NCBI GenBank assembly: GCA_964569095.1
Contig: CAZMTB010000208.1
Location: 1-10,622, forward strand
Source of the DNA: JALWSI01 sp964569095 [NCBI: uncultured Aquificales bacterium]
Lineage (GTDB): Bacteria; Thermosulfidibacterota; Thermosulfidibacteria; Thermosulfidibacterales
Direction: 5' to 3'
Length of the DNA stretch: 10,622 nt
The translations under genes were made by a program, and so were the position numbers. The first letter of the stretch is position 1. Each line of letters begins with the position of its first letter. The notes under the pieces are model-generated. The model had not been told where the DNA came from. It searched no databases and was given only the letters and a program-made list of their open reading frames with translations. Positions 1 through 7,205 of the stretch are shown here, one piece after another.

Positions 1-415
1 TGGATAGCGGTGCCTTGCTGAATATTCCTACCCTTCTCTTGCCCTCTCCCCAGAGAAAGAGGTCCCCCCCGTTCTCCACCGCTCCCTCTGGCACCTCGCT
101 TCTCAGGCGTTCTCCCACCAGCTGGGCTATGGTTCCGGCAACGGCGGCCATGGGACCAACCTTGGCCTGACTTGCCGCTTCACACATGCGTCTCACCACC
201 TCCGGTGCCCCAGAAAGGGGTTGCAGAGGGACGAGGCTCTCGGCGAATCCCGGGTGGCGTTCCATGTAGCGGTTCAACTGGTGCCTCAGCTCCACCACCG
301 TATCGAGAACCACCGACTTGAAGCGTTCCGGGGCGGAGACCCAGAGGTCGGTCTGCTCCACCTTCACGCTGAATCCTCTCCCAAGCAGGCTACGGTACCT
401 TTTCTTCTCTGGCAT
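1..415 (-). CDS. UPF0280 family protein (ApbE-like), N-terminal part
   Basis: The reverse strand reads from an ATG at 415 through 138 codons with no stop and leaves the window at base 1, so the C-terminus is missing (family members are about 240 residues, from memory). It is preceded by an AGGAGAG ribosome site. Family signatures visible are RYRSLL at residues 6-11, an ETDL-like QTDLWVSA at 21-28, an RHQLNRYMERHPGF stretch at 44-57, VGPMAAVAG at 86-94 and VENGGD at 113-118. The last two are the hallmark of UPF0280, a family with an ApbE (flavin transferase)-like fold whose biochemical role is not established; I infer no function. The gene diverges from dusB. The 114-bp gap holds a weak GGGATA/TATCCC dyad but no convincing promoter. 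Family assignment is firm, function unknown. Confidence 0.88.
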   Translation of the reverse strand, partial: MPEKKRYRSLLGRGFSVKVEQTDLWVSAPERFKSVVLDTVVELRHQLNRYMERHPGFAESLVPLQPLSGAPEVVRRMCEAASQAKVGPMAAVAGTIAQLVGERLRSEVPEGAVENGGDLFLWGEGKRRVGIFSKAPLS

Positions 416-428
416 GCCTCTCTCCTGA

Positions 429-456
429 GGGATACTTAGTTTCTTCCTCTTATCCC
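429..456. promoter_or_regulatory. Inverted repeat in the UPF0280/dusB divergent gap
   Basis: GGGATA at 429-434 is matched by TATCCC at 451-456, a perfect 6-bp dyad with a 16-bp spacer, lying just upstream of the ribosome site of the leftward UPF0280 gene. On the reverse strand a TTGCAC hexamer (457-462) lies next to it, but no good -10 box follows at 16-18 bp. It could be an operator, a leader hairpin or chance; a 6-bp dyad is weak evidence. Confidence 0.18.
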
Positions 457-529
457 GTGCAAGGGGGGTTGTCTTGAACGGCTGGGAGTAATAGCAGATG
501 GCCTCTGTTGAGCGTGTGGGAGGAGCTGG

Positions 530-1528
530 ATGAGAGAGTACCTTGGGACACCCCTGTGGCTTGCACCCATGGCGGGAGTGATAGGTTCTGCCTACCGGAG
601 GGTGGTTAGAGAGTACCCGTGCGGCCTCGTCTTCACCGAGCTTCTCAGTGCTAAGGGCCTGCTTCTCGGCAGCAAGACGATGGAGCCCCTGGTCCACTTC
701 ACACCCCAGGAGCGTCCCATTGCCTTTCAGCTTTACGGTTCGGAGCCTCAAGTGGTGGCAGAGGCCGCCTGCCTGGTTAAGCGGCGTTTCTCTCCAGAGG
801 TGATAGACATCAACATGGGATGTCCTTCCAAGAAGATCGTGCGCTCGGGGGCAGGGGCAGCCCTGATGGGAGATCCAAACAGGGTGTTTCTCGTGGTCAA
901 GGAGGTCTCTGCAGCCGTGGCCCCCCTGCCTGTCACGGTTAAGATACGGTCTGGCCTGCACGCCGGTGCGGTTAACGCCGTAGAAGTGGCCCTGGCCGCC
1001 CAGGAGGGAGGTGCTGCGGGGATCACCGTTCATCCCCGAACCAGGGCACAGGGATTCAAGGGAGTTGCAGACTGGGGGGTGATTGCAGAGGTTGTGGAGG
1101 CGACTTCCGTGCCCGTGGTGGGTTCGGGGGACGTGGTTGCCCCCGAGGATGCCAGAAGGATGGTGGAAGAGACGGGGTGTGCAGGGGTGATGATAGGTAG
1201 AGGTGCCCTGGGAAGGCCTTGGCTGTTTCAACAGGCGCACGCCGTGCTTTTGGGGGAGACACCCCCCTCGGATCCCGGCGTGGAGGAGGTTGGGCGAACT
1301 GTTGTTAGGCACCTCTTGTGGGAGGTTGAGTTGAAGGGGGAACGCAGGGGTGTGATGGAGATGAGGAAGCACATCATCTGGTACAGCAGGGGTATGCCCA
1401 GTGCCCGTGCCCTGAGAAAGAGGGTATCGAGCGTGATCACCCTTGAAGACTGCCTGGAGTTGGTGGTAGAGTTCTTCTCATTGAAAGGGGAGCATGTGGA
1501 TTGGATTCGAGGGAGAAGAGGCGCTTAG
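530..1528 (+). CDS. dusB: tRNA-dihydrouridine synthase, DusB type
   Basis: FMN-dependent cytosolic enzyme that reduces uridine to dihydrouridine in tRNA. The 332 residues match the usual length. Visible signatures are the flavin-binding LAPMAGV at 11-17, INMGCPSKK at 94-102 with the catalytic cysteine C98, VKIRSG at 137-142, HPRTRAQG at 168-175, GSGD at 198-201 and IGRGALGRPW at 222-231 for FMN phosphate binding. The C-terminal RKHIIWYSRGMPSA (279-292) resembles the tRNA-binding helical domain of DusB. The ATG at 530 follows a GGGAGGAG ribosome site (518-525). The last 28 bases overlap the next gene, a Fis-like protein, which suggests translational coupling. This is the same order as the enterobacterial dusB-fis operon, which supports DusB over other Dus subfamilies. 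The subfamily call rests on motif memory, not on a tree. Confidence 0.93.
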   Translation: MREYLGTPLWLAPMAGVIGSAYRRVVREYPCGLVFTELLSAKGLLLGSKTMEPLVHFTPQERPIAFQLYGSEPQVVAEAACLVKRRFSPEVIDINMGCPSKKIVRSGAGAALMGDPNRVFLVVKEVSAAVAPLPVTVKIRSGLHAGAVNAVEVALAAQEGGAAGITVHPRTRAQGFKGVADWGVIAEVVEATSVPVVGSGDVVAPEDARRMVEETGCAGVMIGRGALGRPWLFQQAHAVLLGETPPSDPGVEEVGRTVVRHLLWEVELKGERRGVMEMRKHIIWYSRGMPSARALRKRVSSVITLEDCLELVVEFFSLKGEHVDWIRGRRGA

Positions 1529-1749
1529 AGGAGTTGATAGAGGAGGCTGTTCGTGAGGCGGTGGACAGGCCTTTTCTCTACAATCGGGATGGTCTCTACA
1601 GGGTGGTGCTCGAGACGGTGGAGATGATGCTAATCGAACGTGCCCTCGCCCACACCAAGGGAAACAAGACCCAGGCTGCCAAGGTGCTTGGGATCAGTCG
1701 CAACACTCTGGCGCGCAGGATCAGACAGTTTGAGATTGAGGTGAAGTGA
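1501..1749 (+). CDS. fis: Fis-like small DNA-binding protein (HTH_8)
   Basis: An 82-residue protein with a C-terminal Fis-type helix-turn-helix. Residues 32-79 align by eye with the E. coli Fis C-terminus: LYRVVLETVE, then ERALAHTKGNKTQAAKVLG, then ISRNTLARRI. The N-terminal third is charged and helical and is shorter than in E. coli Fis (98 residues). Fis bends DNA and acts in nucleoid organisation, transcription activation and recombination; the same fold also ends NtrC-type regulators, but no AAA+ domain is present here. The start is a TTG at 1501, 8 bp after a GGGGAG ribosome site (1487-1492) and inside the end of dusB. The ATG at 1494 is in another frame and stops early. The gene ends just before a hairpin terminator. 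The family is clear; whether it is a global regulator as in enterobacteria is unknown. Confidence 0.87.
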   Translation: MDSREKRRLEELIEEAVREAVDRPFLYNRDGLYRVVLETVEMMLIERALAHTKGNKTQAAKVLGISRNTLARRIRQFEIEVK

Positions 1750-1753
1750 GTTC

Positions 1754-1785
1754 AAAAAGAGAGAGGCGCAGAAGCGCCCCTCTCT
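1754..1785. terminator. Hairpin terminator between convergent fis and gspG
   Basis: Bases 1758-1769 pair with 1774-1785 around an AGAA loop (1770-1773). There are 11 pairs with one A-C mismatch in the middle, the inner five being GC. On the reverse strand the stem is followed by TTTTT (complement of 1754-1758), the classical intrinsic terminator form for the leftward gspEFG unit. On the forward strand no T-run follows, so termination of dusB-fis there would be weaker. It sits 8 bases after the fis stop and about 20 bases beyond the gspG stop. Confidence 0.8.
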
Positions 1786-1805
1786 CTTGGTGCGTCTTGA
1801 TTATG

Positions 1806-2228
1806 CTATTCCCAGCTGGTGATGTCGGCGTTCTCTCCCTCTCCTCCCTCTTCGCCGTCTGCTCCCAAGGAGTAGAGGTCGTAGTCTCCGTGATCACCTG
1901 GGCACTTGTAGACGTAGTCGTGGTCCCATGGGTCTTTTGGAACCTTCTTCTTCAGGTAAGGGCCGTCCCACTTGTCGACACCGCTGGGTTGCTCCACCAG
2001 GGCCTGTAGCCCCTCTTCTGTTGTGGGGTACCTTCCCACGTCTAGCCTGAAGGCATCCAGGGCGTCCTCTATTAACGATATCTGGGCCTTTGCCGCCTTT
2101 ATCTTGGCCTTTCCCACCTTGCCGAAGAGTTTGGGTCCCACCAGGGCGGCTAGTAGCCCCAGTATCAGCATGACGACCAGCAGCTCTATCAGGGTGAAGC
2201 CGCCTCTTCTCCTGCTCTTCTTCTCCAT
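1806..2228 (-). CDS. gspG: Type II secretion major pseudopilin GspG
   Basis: Main subunit of the periplasmic pseudopilus of the type II secretion system. The 140-residue protein begins with a short basic leader (residues 1-10, KKSRRRGG) followed by FTLIE at 11-15. Prepilin peptidase would cut after G10, F11 would be N-methylated, and E15 is the conserved +5 glutamate. A hydrophobic helix spans 11-31. The C-terminal half carries RYPTTEEGLQAL (66-77), WDGPYLKK and the acidic SLGADGEEGGEGENADITSW (120-139), which matches the calcium-binding loop of known GspG proteins. A strong AGGAGGTGA ribosome site precedes the ATG. It lies 10 bases downstream of gspF and is the last gene of the unit, ending before the terminator at 1754-1785. 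Confidence 0.95.
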   Translation of the reverse strand: MEKKSRRRGGFTLIELLVVMLILGLLAALVGPKLFGKVGKAKIKAAKAQISLIEDALDAFRLDVGRYPTTEEGLQALVEQPSGVDKWDGPYLKKKVPKDPWDHDYVYKCPGDHGDYDLYSLGADGEEGGEGENADITSWE

Positions 2229-2238
2229 GATTCACCTC

Positions 2239-3471
2239 CTAAAATCCTATGTCGTTGATGCTGAATATAGCCATTAGCATGGAAACAATCATCCCCCCTA
2301 TGAGTAGTCCCATGAATATTATCAGAGCTGGCTCAAGGAAGGAGAGCATGCGTTTCATGAACTCTTGGAGCTCCTTTTCGTAGGTGGTGGCAATGGTGGT
2401 CATGGCCTCTCCTATGTCCCCCGTTTCTTCTCCAACCTCCACGATGTGTACCGCAAAGGAGGGAAAGAAGGGGTTTGCCTTCATGCGCTGTGCCAGCGAT
2501 TGCCCCTTCTCGATGTCTTCGAGCAGGGAGGAGAGAATGGAGTTAACCGTTACGAAGCCGCTTATTTCACAGACTATTCTGAAGGCCGCCGATAGGTCCA
2601 AGCCCCCTTTCAAGAGTATTGAGAGGGCCCTTGCTATGGTTGCCACCTCGAGCTTTCTCAGTATGTTTCCCACCACGGGAAGAGAGAAGAGAAAGTTCTC
2701 CCACTTTATGCGGAACTCCTCCCTCCTCATGGCTGCTCTCCACCCCACCAGCAGCAGTATGGGGACCAGTATGAAGAGCCACCAGGTCTTGTGGAAAAAG
2801 GCGCTGATTCCCAGTAGTATTCTGGTTGAGGTGGGTATCTCTTGGCCTAGGTCTTTGAATATCAGTGAGAATCTTGGGATAACGATGGTGAGTAGCAGGT
2901 AGGAGGATACCACTCCCAGCATCAGGAGCACCGCTGGGTAGATGGCGGCAGACACCATCTGGCTTCGCACCTGTACCGACTCCTCCAGGTAGTCAGCGAG
3001 GTTTTCCAGCACCGTGTCCAACGATCCGCCCACCTCTCCCGCCTTCACCAGGTGCACGTACATGCGGTTGAAGGTGTCCTGCCTGCGCATGAGGGCCTCC
3101 GAGAGGGAGCTTCCCTCTTCCACGTCCTTCAGTATGCCGTGGGCGAGGCTTCTCATGCTGTCGTCCTCGGCGGCGTCTCCCAAAATGAATAAGGCCCTGT
3201 CTAAGGGCAGTCCCGCTTTCAGTAGAGAGGCGAGCTGTCTGGTGAAGAGCATGAGGCCCTTTCGGCTTATCCTTCGCTCCCTACGGAAGAGGGTTGGAAA
3301 TAGCTCTGCCAGGATTCCCCCTCGGTGCCTCTCGCCTTCCTGGTAGACCTCTGTGGGATAGAGACCCATTCCCCTCAGCGCCTTCACCACGGCCTCTTTG
3401 GAAGGGGCCTCGTAGCTTCCCGAACGGGGCTCTCCCTTTGAGTCTACGGCGGTGTAGAAGAACCTTGGCAT
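2239..3471 (-). CDS. gspF: Type II secretion inner-membrane platform protein GspF
   Basis: Polytopic inner-membrane protein that links the GspE ATPase to pseudopilus assembly. The 410 residues have the usual length and layout: an N-terminal cytoplasmic region starting [18 protein letters not shown], then two repeated T2SSF domains at about 73-196 and 275-398. The repeats carry the related motifs KAGEVGGSLD (143-152) and VEVGEETGDIGEAM (344-357). Predicted membrane helices lie at about 176-199, 225-247 and 378-402. The start codon overlaps the gspE stop by one base (TAATG), a strong sign of translational coupling. Homologues PilC/PulF also serve type IV pili; the adjacent GspG with its acidic calcium loop favours secretion over pili. 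Confidence 0.95.
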   Translation of the reverse strand: MPRFFYTAVDSKGEPRSGSYEAPSKEAVVKALRGMGLYPTEVYQEGERHRGGILAELFPTLFRRERRISRKGLMLFTRQLASLLKAGLPLDRALFILGDAAEDDSMRSLAHGILKDVEEGSSLSEALMRRQDTFNRMYVHLVKAGEVGGSLDTVLENLADYLEESVQVRSQMVSAAIYPAVLLMLGVVSSYLLLTIVIPRFSLIFKDLGQEIPTSTRILLGISAFFHKTWWLFILVPILLLVGWRAAMRREEFRIKWENFLFSLPVVGNILRKLEVATIARALSILLKGGLDLSAAFRIVCEISGFVTVNSILSSLLEDIEKGQSLAQRMKANPFFPSFAVHIVEVGEETGDIGEAMTTIATTYEKELQEFMKRMLSFLEPALIIFMGLLIGGMIVSMLMAIFSINDIGF

Positions 3472-4997
3472 TACTGGGTGACCCTGAGTAGCTCGGCTAC
3501 CGTGGTGATTCCCTCCTTCACCTTCCTCATGCCGTTCTCCCTCATGGGTACGAATCCCGTCTCGCGGCCGGCCTCCCTTATCTCTTTCTCTGTTGCTCCC
3601 TTGAGTATGGCCCGCCTGACGGTGTCGTTCACGGTGAGGAGTTCAGCTATCACGGTGCGTCCCCTGTATCCGGTGCCGGCACACTCTTCGCATCCCTTGC
3701 TCTTGTAGATGGTTCTGCCCGTGAGATCCTCCCTCTCGCCCGTCTCTTCCCTGATTCTCTCCGCCAGCACCTTGTCAACCACCACCGGCTCCTTGCATTT
3801 GGGGCACAGGACCCTCAAGAGCCTTTGTGCCATAACCCCGATGAGGGAGGATGCTATCAGGTAGTTCTCCACACCGATGTCTCTCAGCCTGGTGGCTGCG
3901 CTTGCAGCGTCGTTGGTGTGGAGGGTGGAGAAGACCAGATGTCCGGTTAGAGAGGCCTGCACGGCGATCTCTGCCGTCTCTAAGTCTCTTATCTCGCCAA
4001 TGAGAATCACGTCGGGGTCTTGCCTCAGAATAGACCTCAGGGCACTGGCAAAGGTGAGCCCTATCTGTGGCTTTGCCTGCACCTGGTTTATGCCGTTTAG
4101 CTGGTACTCCACGGGGTCCTCCACGGTGATTATCTTCTTGTCGGCGGTGTTTATCTTGCTGAGGGCACCGTAGAGGGTGGTGGTCTTTCCCGATCCCGTG
4201 GGTCCCGTCACCAGGATTATTCCGTAGGGAGACCGTATGAGCCTGTTGAACCTTGTGAGTATGTCCTCGGTGAAACCCATCTGGTTAAGGTCGAGAATCA
4301 CCTCTTCCTGGTTCAGAAGGCGGAGCACCACGCTCTCTCCGTAGAGGGTCGGTATGGTGGAGAGACGGATGTCCACCTCCCTGCCGCCCACACGCAGCTT
4401 GATCCTACCGTCCTGTGGCAGCCTTCTCTCGGCGATGTTGAGGTTGGCCATAAGCTTCAACCTGGAGATTATGGGGGCCTGAAGCCTCTTTGGAGGGCTC
4501 TCCATCTCCTGAAGAACCCCGTCTATCCTGTACCTCACCTTGAACTCCCTCTCGAAGGGCTCGAAGTGGATGTCTGACGCCCTCATCTCAAGGGCCTTGC
4601 GGATGAGAAGATTGACCAGACGGATCACCGGGGCCTCGGAGGCCATGTCTTTCAGGTGTTCAAGGCTCTCCTCCATGTCAACGTAGGAGACCTCGTCCTC
4701 GGCGTGGCGGATTACGTCCTCTATCTCTCCCTCGTGGAACTCGTAGACCTCCTGGATGAGCCTGTCTACCACCTCGGTGTCGCCCTTAAAAAGCGTGGCC
4801 CTCTTCTGGGTTAGCTTCTCTATGGCCTCTATGGACTCCCACTGGGTCTCCGGGGTGAGAATGAGGGAGATTTGGTCTCCGTTGGGATTGAAGGGAAAGA
4901 GGCGGTGCTTTCTCAACAGCTCCCCCGTGAGGCCGGGAATGGGCATGGCCTCCCTTCTTATCCTATCCACGTCTGCCTCGGGCAGCCGTTCAAACAT
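3471..4997 (-). CDS. gspE: Type II secretion assembly ATPase GspE
   Basis: Cytoplasmic hexameric ATPase that powers pseudopilus assembly. Counted from the ATG at 4997 it has 508 residues, close to known GspE proteins. The N-terminal domain includes [13 protein letters not shown] (19-31). The core has Walker [10 protein letters not shown] at 265-273, an Asp-box region near 292-297, Walker B with IGEIRD at 333-338 and a His box [13 protein letters not shown] at 351-363. A four-cysteine zinc motif (C398, C401, C436, C439) is typical of GspE/PilB. The start is uncertain: in-frame ATGs lie at 4997, 5012 and 5036, none with a clear ribosome site. The frame stays open to 5438, but that extension is antisense to the glycosyltransferase gene. 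I chose 4997 because the stretch upstream has AT-rich third positions and overlaps a plus-strand promoter candidate. It heads the gspE-F-G unit. Confidence 0.94.
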   Translation of the reverse strand: MFERLPEADVDRIRREAMPIPGLTGELLRKHRLFPFNPNGDQISLILTPETQWESIEAIEKLTQKRATLFKGDTEVVDRLIQEVYEFHEGEIEDVIRHAEDEVSYVDMEESLEHLKDMASEAPVIRLVNLLIRKALEMRASDIHFEPFEREFKVRYRIDGVLQEMESPPKRLQAPIISRLKLMANLNIAERRLPQDGRIKLRVGGREVDIRLSTIPTLYGESVVLRLLNQEEVILDLNQMGFTEDILTRFNRLIRSPYGIILVTGPTGSGKTTTLYGALSKINTADKKIITVEDPVEYQLNGINQVQAKPQIGLTFASALRSILRQDPDVILIGEIRDLETAEIAVQASLTGHLVFSTLHTNDAASAATRLRDIGVENYLIASSLIGVMAQRLLRVLCPKCKEPVVVDKVLAERIREETGEREDLTGRTIYKSKGCEECAGTGYRGRTVIAELLTVNDTVRRAILKGATEKEIREAGRETGFVPMRENGMRKVKEGITTVAELLRVTQ

Positions 4998-5002
4998 ACC
5001 TG

Positions 5003-5032
5003 TTGACTTCATGCTGAACAGGGTAATATAAG
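5003..5032 (+). promoter_or_regulatory. Candidate sigma70-type promoter for the GT2 gene
   Basis: TTGACT (5003-5008) is one base off the -35 consensus. TATAAG (5027-5032) follows after 18 bp, or TAATAT (5024-5029) after 15 bp. Transcription would start near 5039 and give a leader of about 95 bases before the GTG at 5134, passing through an A10 tract. The site overlaps the 5' end of gspE on the other strand. The complement also offers TATATT as a -10 for gspE, but with a poor -35. Sequence inspection only. Confidence 0.45.
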
Positions 5033-5041
5033 ACATGGTTG

Positions 5042-5051
5042 AAAAAAAAAA
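5042..5051. repeat. A10 homopolymer tract in the gspE/GT2 divergent region
   Basis: Ten consecutive A on the plus strand (T on the minus), the longest homopolymer I noticed in the window. It lies 6 bases upstream of the most distal possible gspE start and about 80 bases upstream of the glycosyltransferase start, close to the predicted start point of the plus-strand transcript. Such tracts bend or stiffen DNA and are prone to slippage; whether it affects expression here is unknown. Confidence 0.6.
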
Positions 5052-5133
5052 GGGGTAGAGGCAGATTTCGTGGCTTGCCAAGCAGGGTGTGCGAGGGGTA
5101 TACAGAAAGACATGCAGAAAAGGGGTGGGCTGA

Positions 5134-6063
5134 GTGGATAAGAAGCTTAGCGTTATCATTCCAACGCTGAACGCAGAGCCGTTCATAGAAGAACAGCTGA
5201 AGGGTCTGCTTGAGCAGCGGCTCAAACCGGACGAGATCATCGTTATCGACTCGTCGTCCGACGACAGAACTCGTGATATTGCAAGATCTTTTGGAGTTAC
5301 CGTAGAGAAGATTTCCCGGGATTCCTTTGGCCATGGTAGCACCAGAAACGCCTGCGCCAGGAGGAGTTCAGGGGATATTCTCGTCTTCATGTCCCAGGAT
5401 GCGGTTCCTGCCCACCGCAGGTTGCTGGAATGGCTCATCTCCCCCTTGGGGGGAGATGTAGCAGCCTCATACGCCTGTCATGTGCCGCGGCCGGGAAGCA
5501 CCCCACCTGAGGTGGTGGCCCGCAGGTTCAACTATCCAAGAAAGCCCTTGCTCAAGAGCAAGGCAGACCTGCCCACCATGGGCATAAAGACCTTCTTCTT
5601 CTCCAATGTATGTTCCGCCATTCGGCGGGATTGCTTCGAGGAGGTTGGAGGATTCCCAGAAGAGATAGTGACCAACGAGGACATGATCTTTGCGGCTAAA
5701 CTCATCATGAGGGGGTACAAGATCGCCTATGTTCCTCAGGCTCGAGTCTATCACTCCCACAACTTTGGCCTTCTGTGGCAGATGAAGCGGTACTTCGACA
5801 TTGGAAGCTCCCTCAGCACCCACCGGTGGATAGTGGAGTACGACCAGACGGAGAAGGAAGGAAGGAGGCTCCTCACGGAGCAGCTCAAGTACACCCTTGG
5901 CAAGGGTGATCTGAAGTGGGTTCCCTACACCATCCTGGAGGGGGCCATGAAGTACACCGGCTTCAAGCTGGGGCTCTCACAGGAGAGGCTGCCCGGTAAC
6001 ATCAAGAAGATGCTGAGCCTCCACAAGCGCTACTGGGAAAATCAAAAGAAGCAAGAAGGGTAG
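5134..6063 (+). CDS. GT2 family glycosyltransferase, rhamnosyltransferase-like
   Basis: A 309-residue GT-A fold enzyme expected to move a sugar from a nucleotide-sugar donor to a surface glycan on the cytoplasmic side. Visible motifs are [11 protein letters not shown] at 5-15, IDSSSDDRT at 38-46 for nucleotide binding, FGHGSTRN at 65-72, MSQDAVP at 86-92 (the DXD-like metal site, D89), TNEDM at 180-184 (candidate catalytic base) and YHSHN at 206-210. The HG-TRN, QDAVP and HSHN motifs are typical of the rhamnosyltransferase-like branch of GT2; the actual sugar cannot be told from sequence. It has no membrane segment. The GTG start follows an AAAGGGGTG ribosome site (5118-5126). The gene stands alone, divergent from gspE and 176 bp before the next gene, with no other glycan gene in view. 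After the stop there is only a weak 5-bp stem (6068-6082) followed by a broken T-rich stretch. Confidence 0.87.
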   Translation: MDKKLSVIIPTLNAEPFIEEQLKGLLEQRLKPDEIIVIDSSSDDRTRDIARSFGVTVEKISRDSFGHGSTRNACARRSSGDILVFMSQDAVPAHRRLLEWLISPLGGDVAASYACHVPRPGSTPPEVVARRFNYPRKPLLKSKADLPTMGIKTFFFSNVCSAIRRDCFEEVGGFPEEIVTNEDMIFAAKLIMRGYKIAYVPQARVYHSHNFGLLWQMKRYFDIGSSLSTHRWIVEYDQTEKEGRRLLTEQLKYTLGKGDLKWVPYTILEGAMKYTGFKLGLSQERLPGNIKKMLSLHKRYWENQKKQEG

Positions 6064-6176
6064 CACCATTCCGATAGGGAATTCTTTGCCTTGTTTTCTA
6101 AACTCTTAATCTACTTGTGGGATGGTGTGGCTGTGGAGAGAGGGAAAGGGGAAGGGGTATGCTGCAGGTTTTGGTG

Positions 6177-6205
6177 TTGACAACTTCCGCTAATGCCCAT
6201 ATCTT
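6177..6205 (+). promoter_or_regulatory. Sigma70-type promoter upstream of the barrel protein-trpB2 unit
   Basis: A perfect -35 TTGACA (6177-6182) is followed after exactly 17 bp by TATCTT (6200-6205), which matches four of six -10 bases including T1, A2 and T6. Transcription should begin near 6212, giving a leader of about 28 bases that holds the AAGGAGG ribosome site (6224-6230). An imperfect dyad (CCCA...TGGG, about 6196-6223) spans the -10 and start point and could bind a regulator. The rest of the gap 6064-6176 shows nothing clear. Confidence 0.62.
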
Positions 6206-6239
6206 CCACCGAAAGTAGATGGGAAGGAGGATATGTAGT

Positions 6240-7187
6240 ATGTCCAACTGCAAATTGCTTGTGGGGATGGGTGCAAAGGTGTTCTTGGTTGTCTTGATTC
6301 TTCTCTTTTCTGTGTCGGCAACGGCTTATGCGGGGGGAGGAGACCACTATCCTAACGGTGCAGAGGGTTTCTGGGCAGGGGCAGCGCCACCTCCGGGATT
6401 CTACGTGTTGGACTACAACTACTTCTACTCTGCCACCGAGTACAAGGCCAACAACGGTGACACCATAAACAAGGGACCCTTGGATAACTTCAGCCTCCAC
6501 GTCTACGCCAACGTCTTGAGGCTGCTCTACATAAGCAAGTTCAAGATTCTGGGGGGGTACTACGGTGCCCACATCTTTCTGCCTTACGTTGACGTGAAGG
6601 CCTCCGCAAAGGGATTCAAGGGGCACCAGAGGGGAATGGGAGACATCATCATAGATCCCTTCATCCTCTCATGGCACACCAAGTGGGTGCACGCGGTGAT
6701 AGGTGTGGCAGACATCTACCTTCCAACGGGAGAGTACGACAAGCACAGGCCCGTGAATGTGGGAAAGAACTTCTACACCATCGAACCGGTGCTTGGGCTA
6801 ACCTTCATGCTTCCCTACCAGTCAACCCTCTCATTCAAGTTCATGTACGACATCAATACCACCAACAACGACTGGATAAACCCCGCCACCGGCAAGGAGA
6901 CCTCTCTCACCCCCGGGCAGGAGTTCCACTTCGACTACTGCCTGGAGAAGGCCTTCACCAAGTGGCTGCACCTTGGGGTGGCCGGGTACTACTATCAGCA
7001 GGTGACAGACGACGAGATAGACGGCAAGGACGTGGAGAATAACCGGGGCAAGGTTTTTGCCATTGGCCCGGGTATCAAGATCGACTACAAAAGGTTCAGT
7101 CTCATCTCCAGGGGATTCTGGGAGATGGGAACCAAGAACAGGCCCGAAGGTAAGGGCATGTGGCTGAAACTCGTGTACGCCTTTTGA
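6240..7187 (+). CDS. Outer-membrane barrel protein, SphA/MetA-pathway phenol family
   Basis: A 315-residue secreted protein with a signal peptide (hydrophobic 12-28, likely cut after A31 in TAYA-GGG) and many alternating aromatic strands. The start of the mature part, EGFWAGAAPPPGFYVLDYNY (42-61), resembles the SphA / 'MetA-pathway of phenol degradation' family (Pfam Phenol_MetA_deg). The last residues, LKLVYAF, end in phenylalanine preceded by alternating hydrophobic residues, the usual signal for BAM-mediated insertion of outer-membrane barrels. Members are presumed to pass aromatic or other small hydrophobic compounds, but few have been tested. I chose the ATG at 6240 because AAGGAGG lies 9 bp upstream; an in-frame ATG at 6219 precedes that ribosome site and looks wrong. 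The stop is 18 bases before trpB2, so the two genes are probably co-transcribed from the 6177-6205 promoter. Confidence 0.85.
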   Translation: MSNCKLLVGMGAKVFLVVLILLFSVSATAYAGGGDHYPNGAEGFWAGAAPPPGFYVLDYNYFYSATEYKANNGDTINKGPLDNFSLHVYANVLRLLYISKFKILGGYYGAHIFLPYVDVKASAKGFKGHQRGMGDIIIDPFILSWHTKWVHAVIGVADIYLPTGEYDKHRPVNVGKNFYTIEPVLGLTFMLPYQSTLSFKFMYDINTTNNDWINPATGKETSLTPGQEFHFDYCLEKAFTKWLHLGVAGYYYQQVTDDEIDGKDVENNRGKVFAIGPGIKIDYKRFSLISRGFWEMGTKNRPEGKGMWLKLVYAF

Positions 7188-7205
7188 TAGAGAAGGAGAT
7201 CCATC

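Noticed and set aside
221-439. Plus-strand open frame over the UPF0280 gene
   Set aside because: It is the complement of a gene with clear family motifs and its own ribosome site; the plus-strand translation resembles nothing.
1746-2009. Plus-strand frame over the terminator and gspG
   Set aside because: Hydrophobic shadow of the gspG complement; its start merely overlaps the fis stop and it has no ribosome site of its own.
4998-5438. Open N-terminal extension of the gspE frame (up to 147 extra residues)
   Set aside because: From 5134 to 5438 it is antisense to the well-supported glycosyltransferase, its translation has no GspE features, and it would make the protein far longer than the family.
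6068-6090. Possible terminator after the glycosyltransferase (ATTCC/GGAAT stem with T-rich tail)
   Set aside because: The stem has only 5 pairs, is AT-rich, and the T-run is interrupted; too weak to call.
6219-6239. Earlier ATG (6219) for the outer-membrane barrel protein
   Set aside because: The AAGGAGG ribosome site lies after it and 9 bp before the ATG at 6240; starting at 6240 also gives a cleaner signal peptide.
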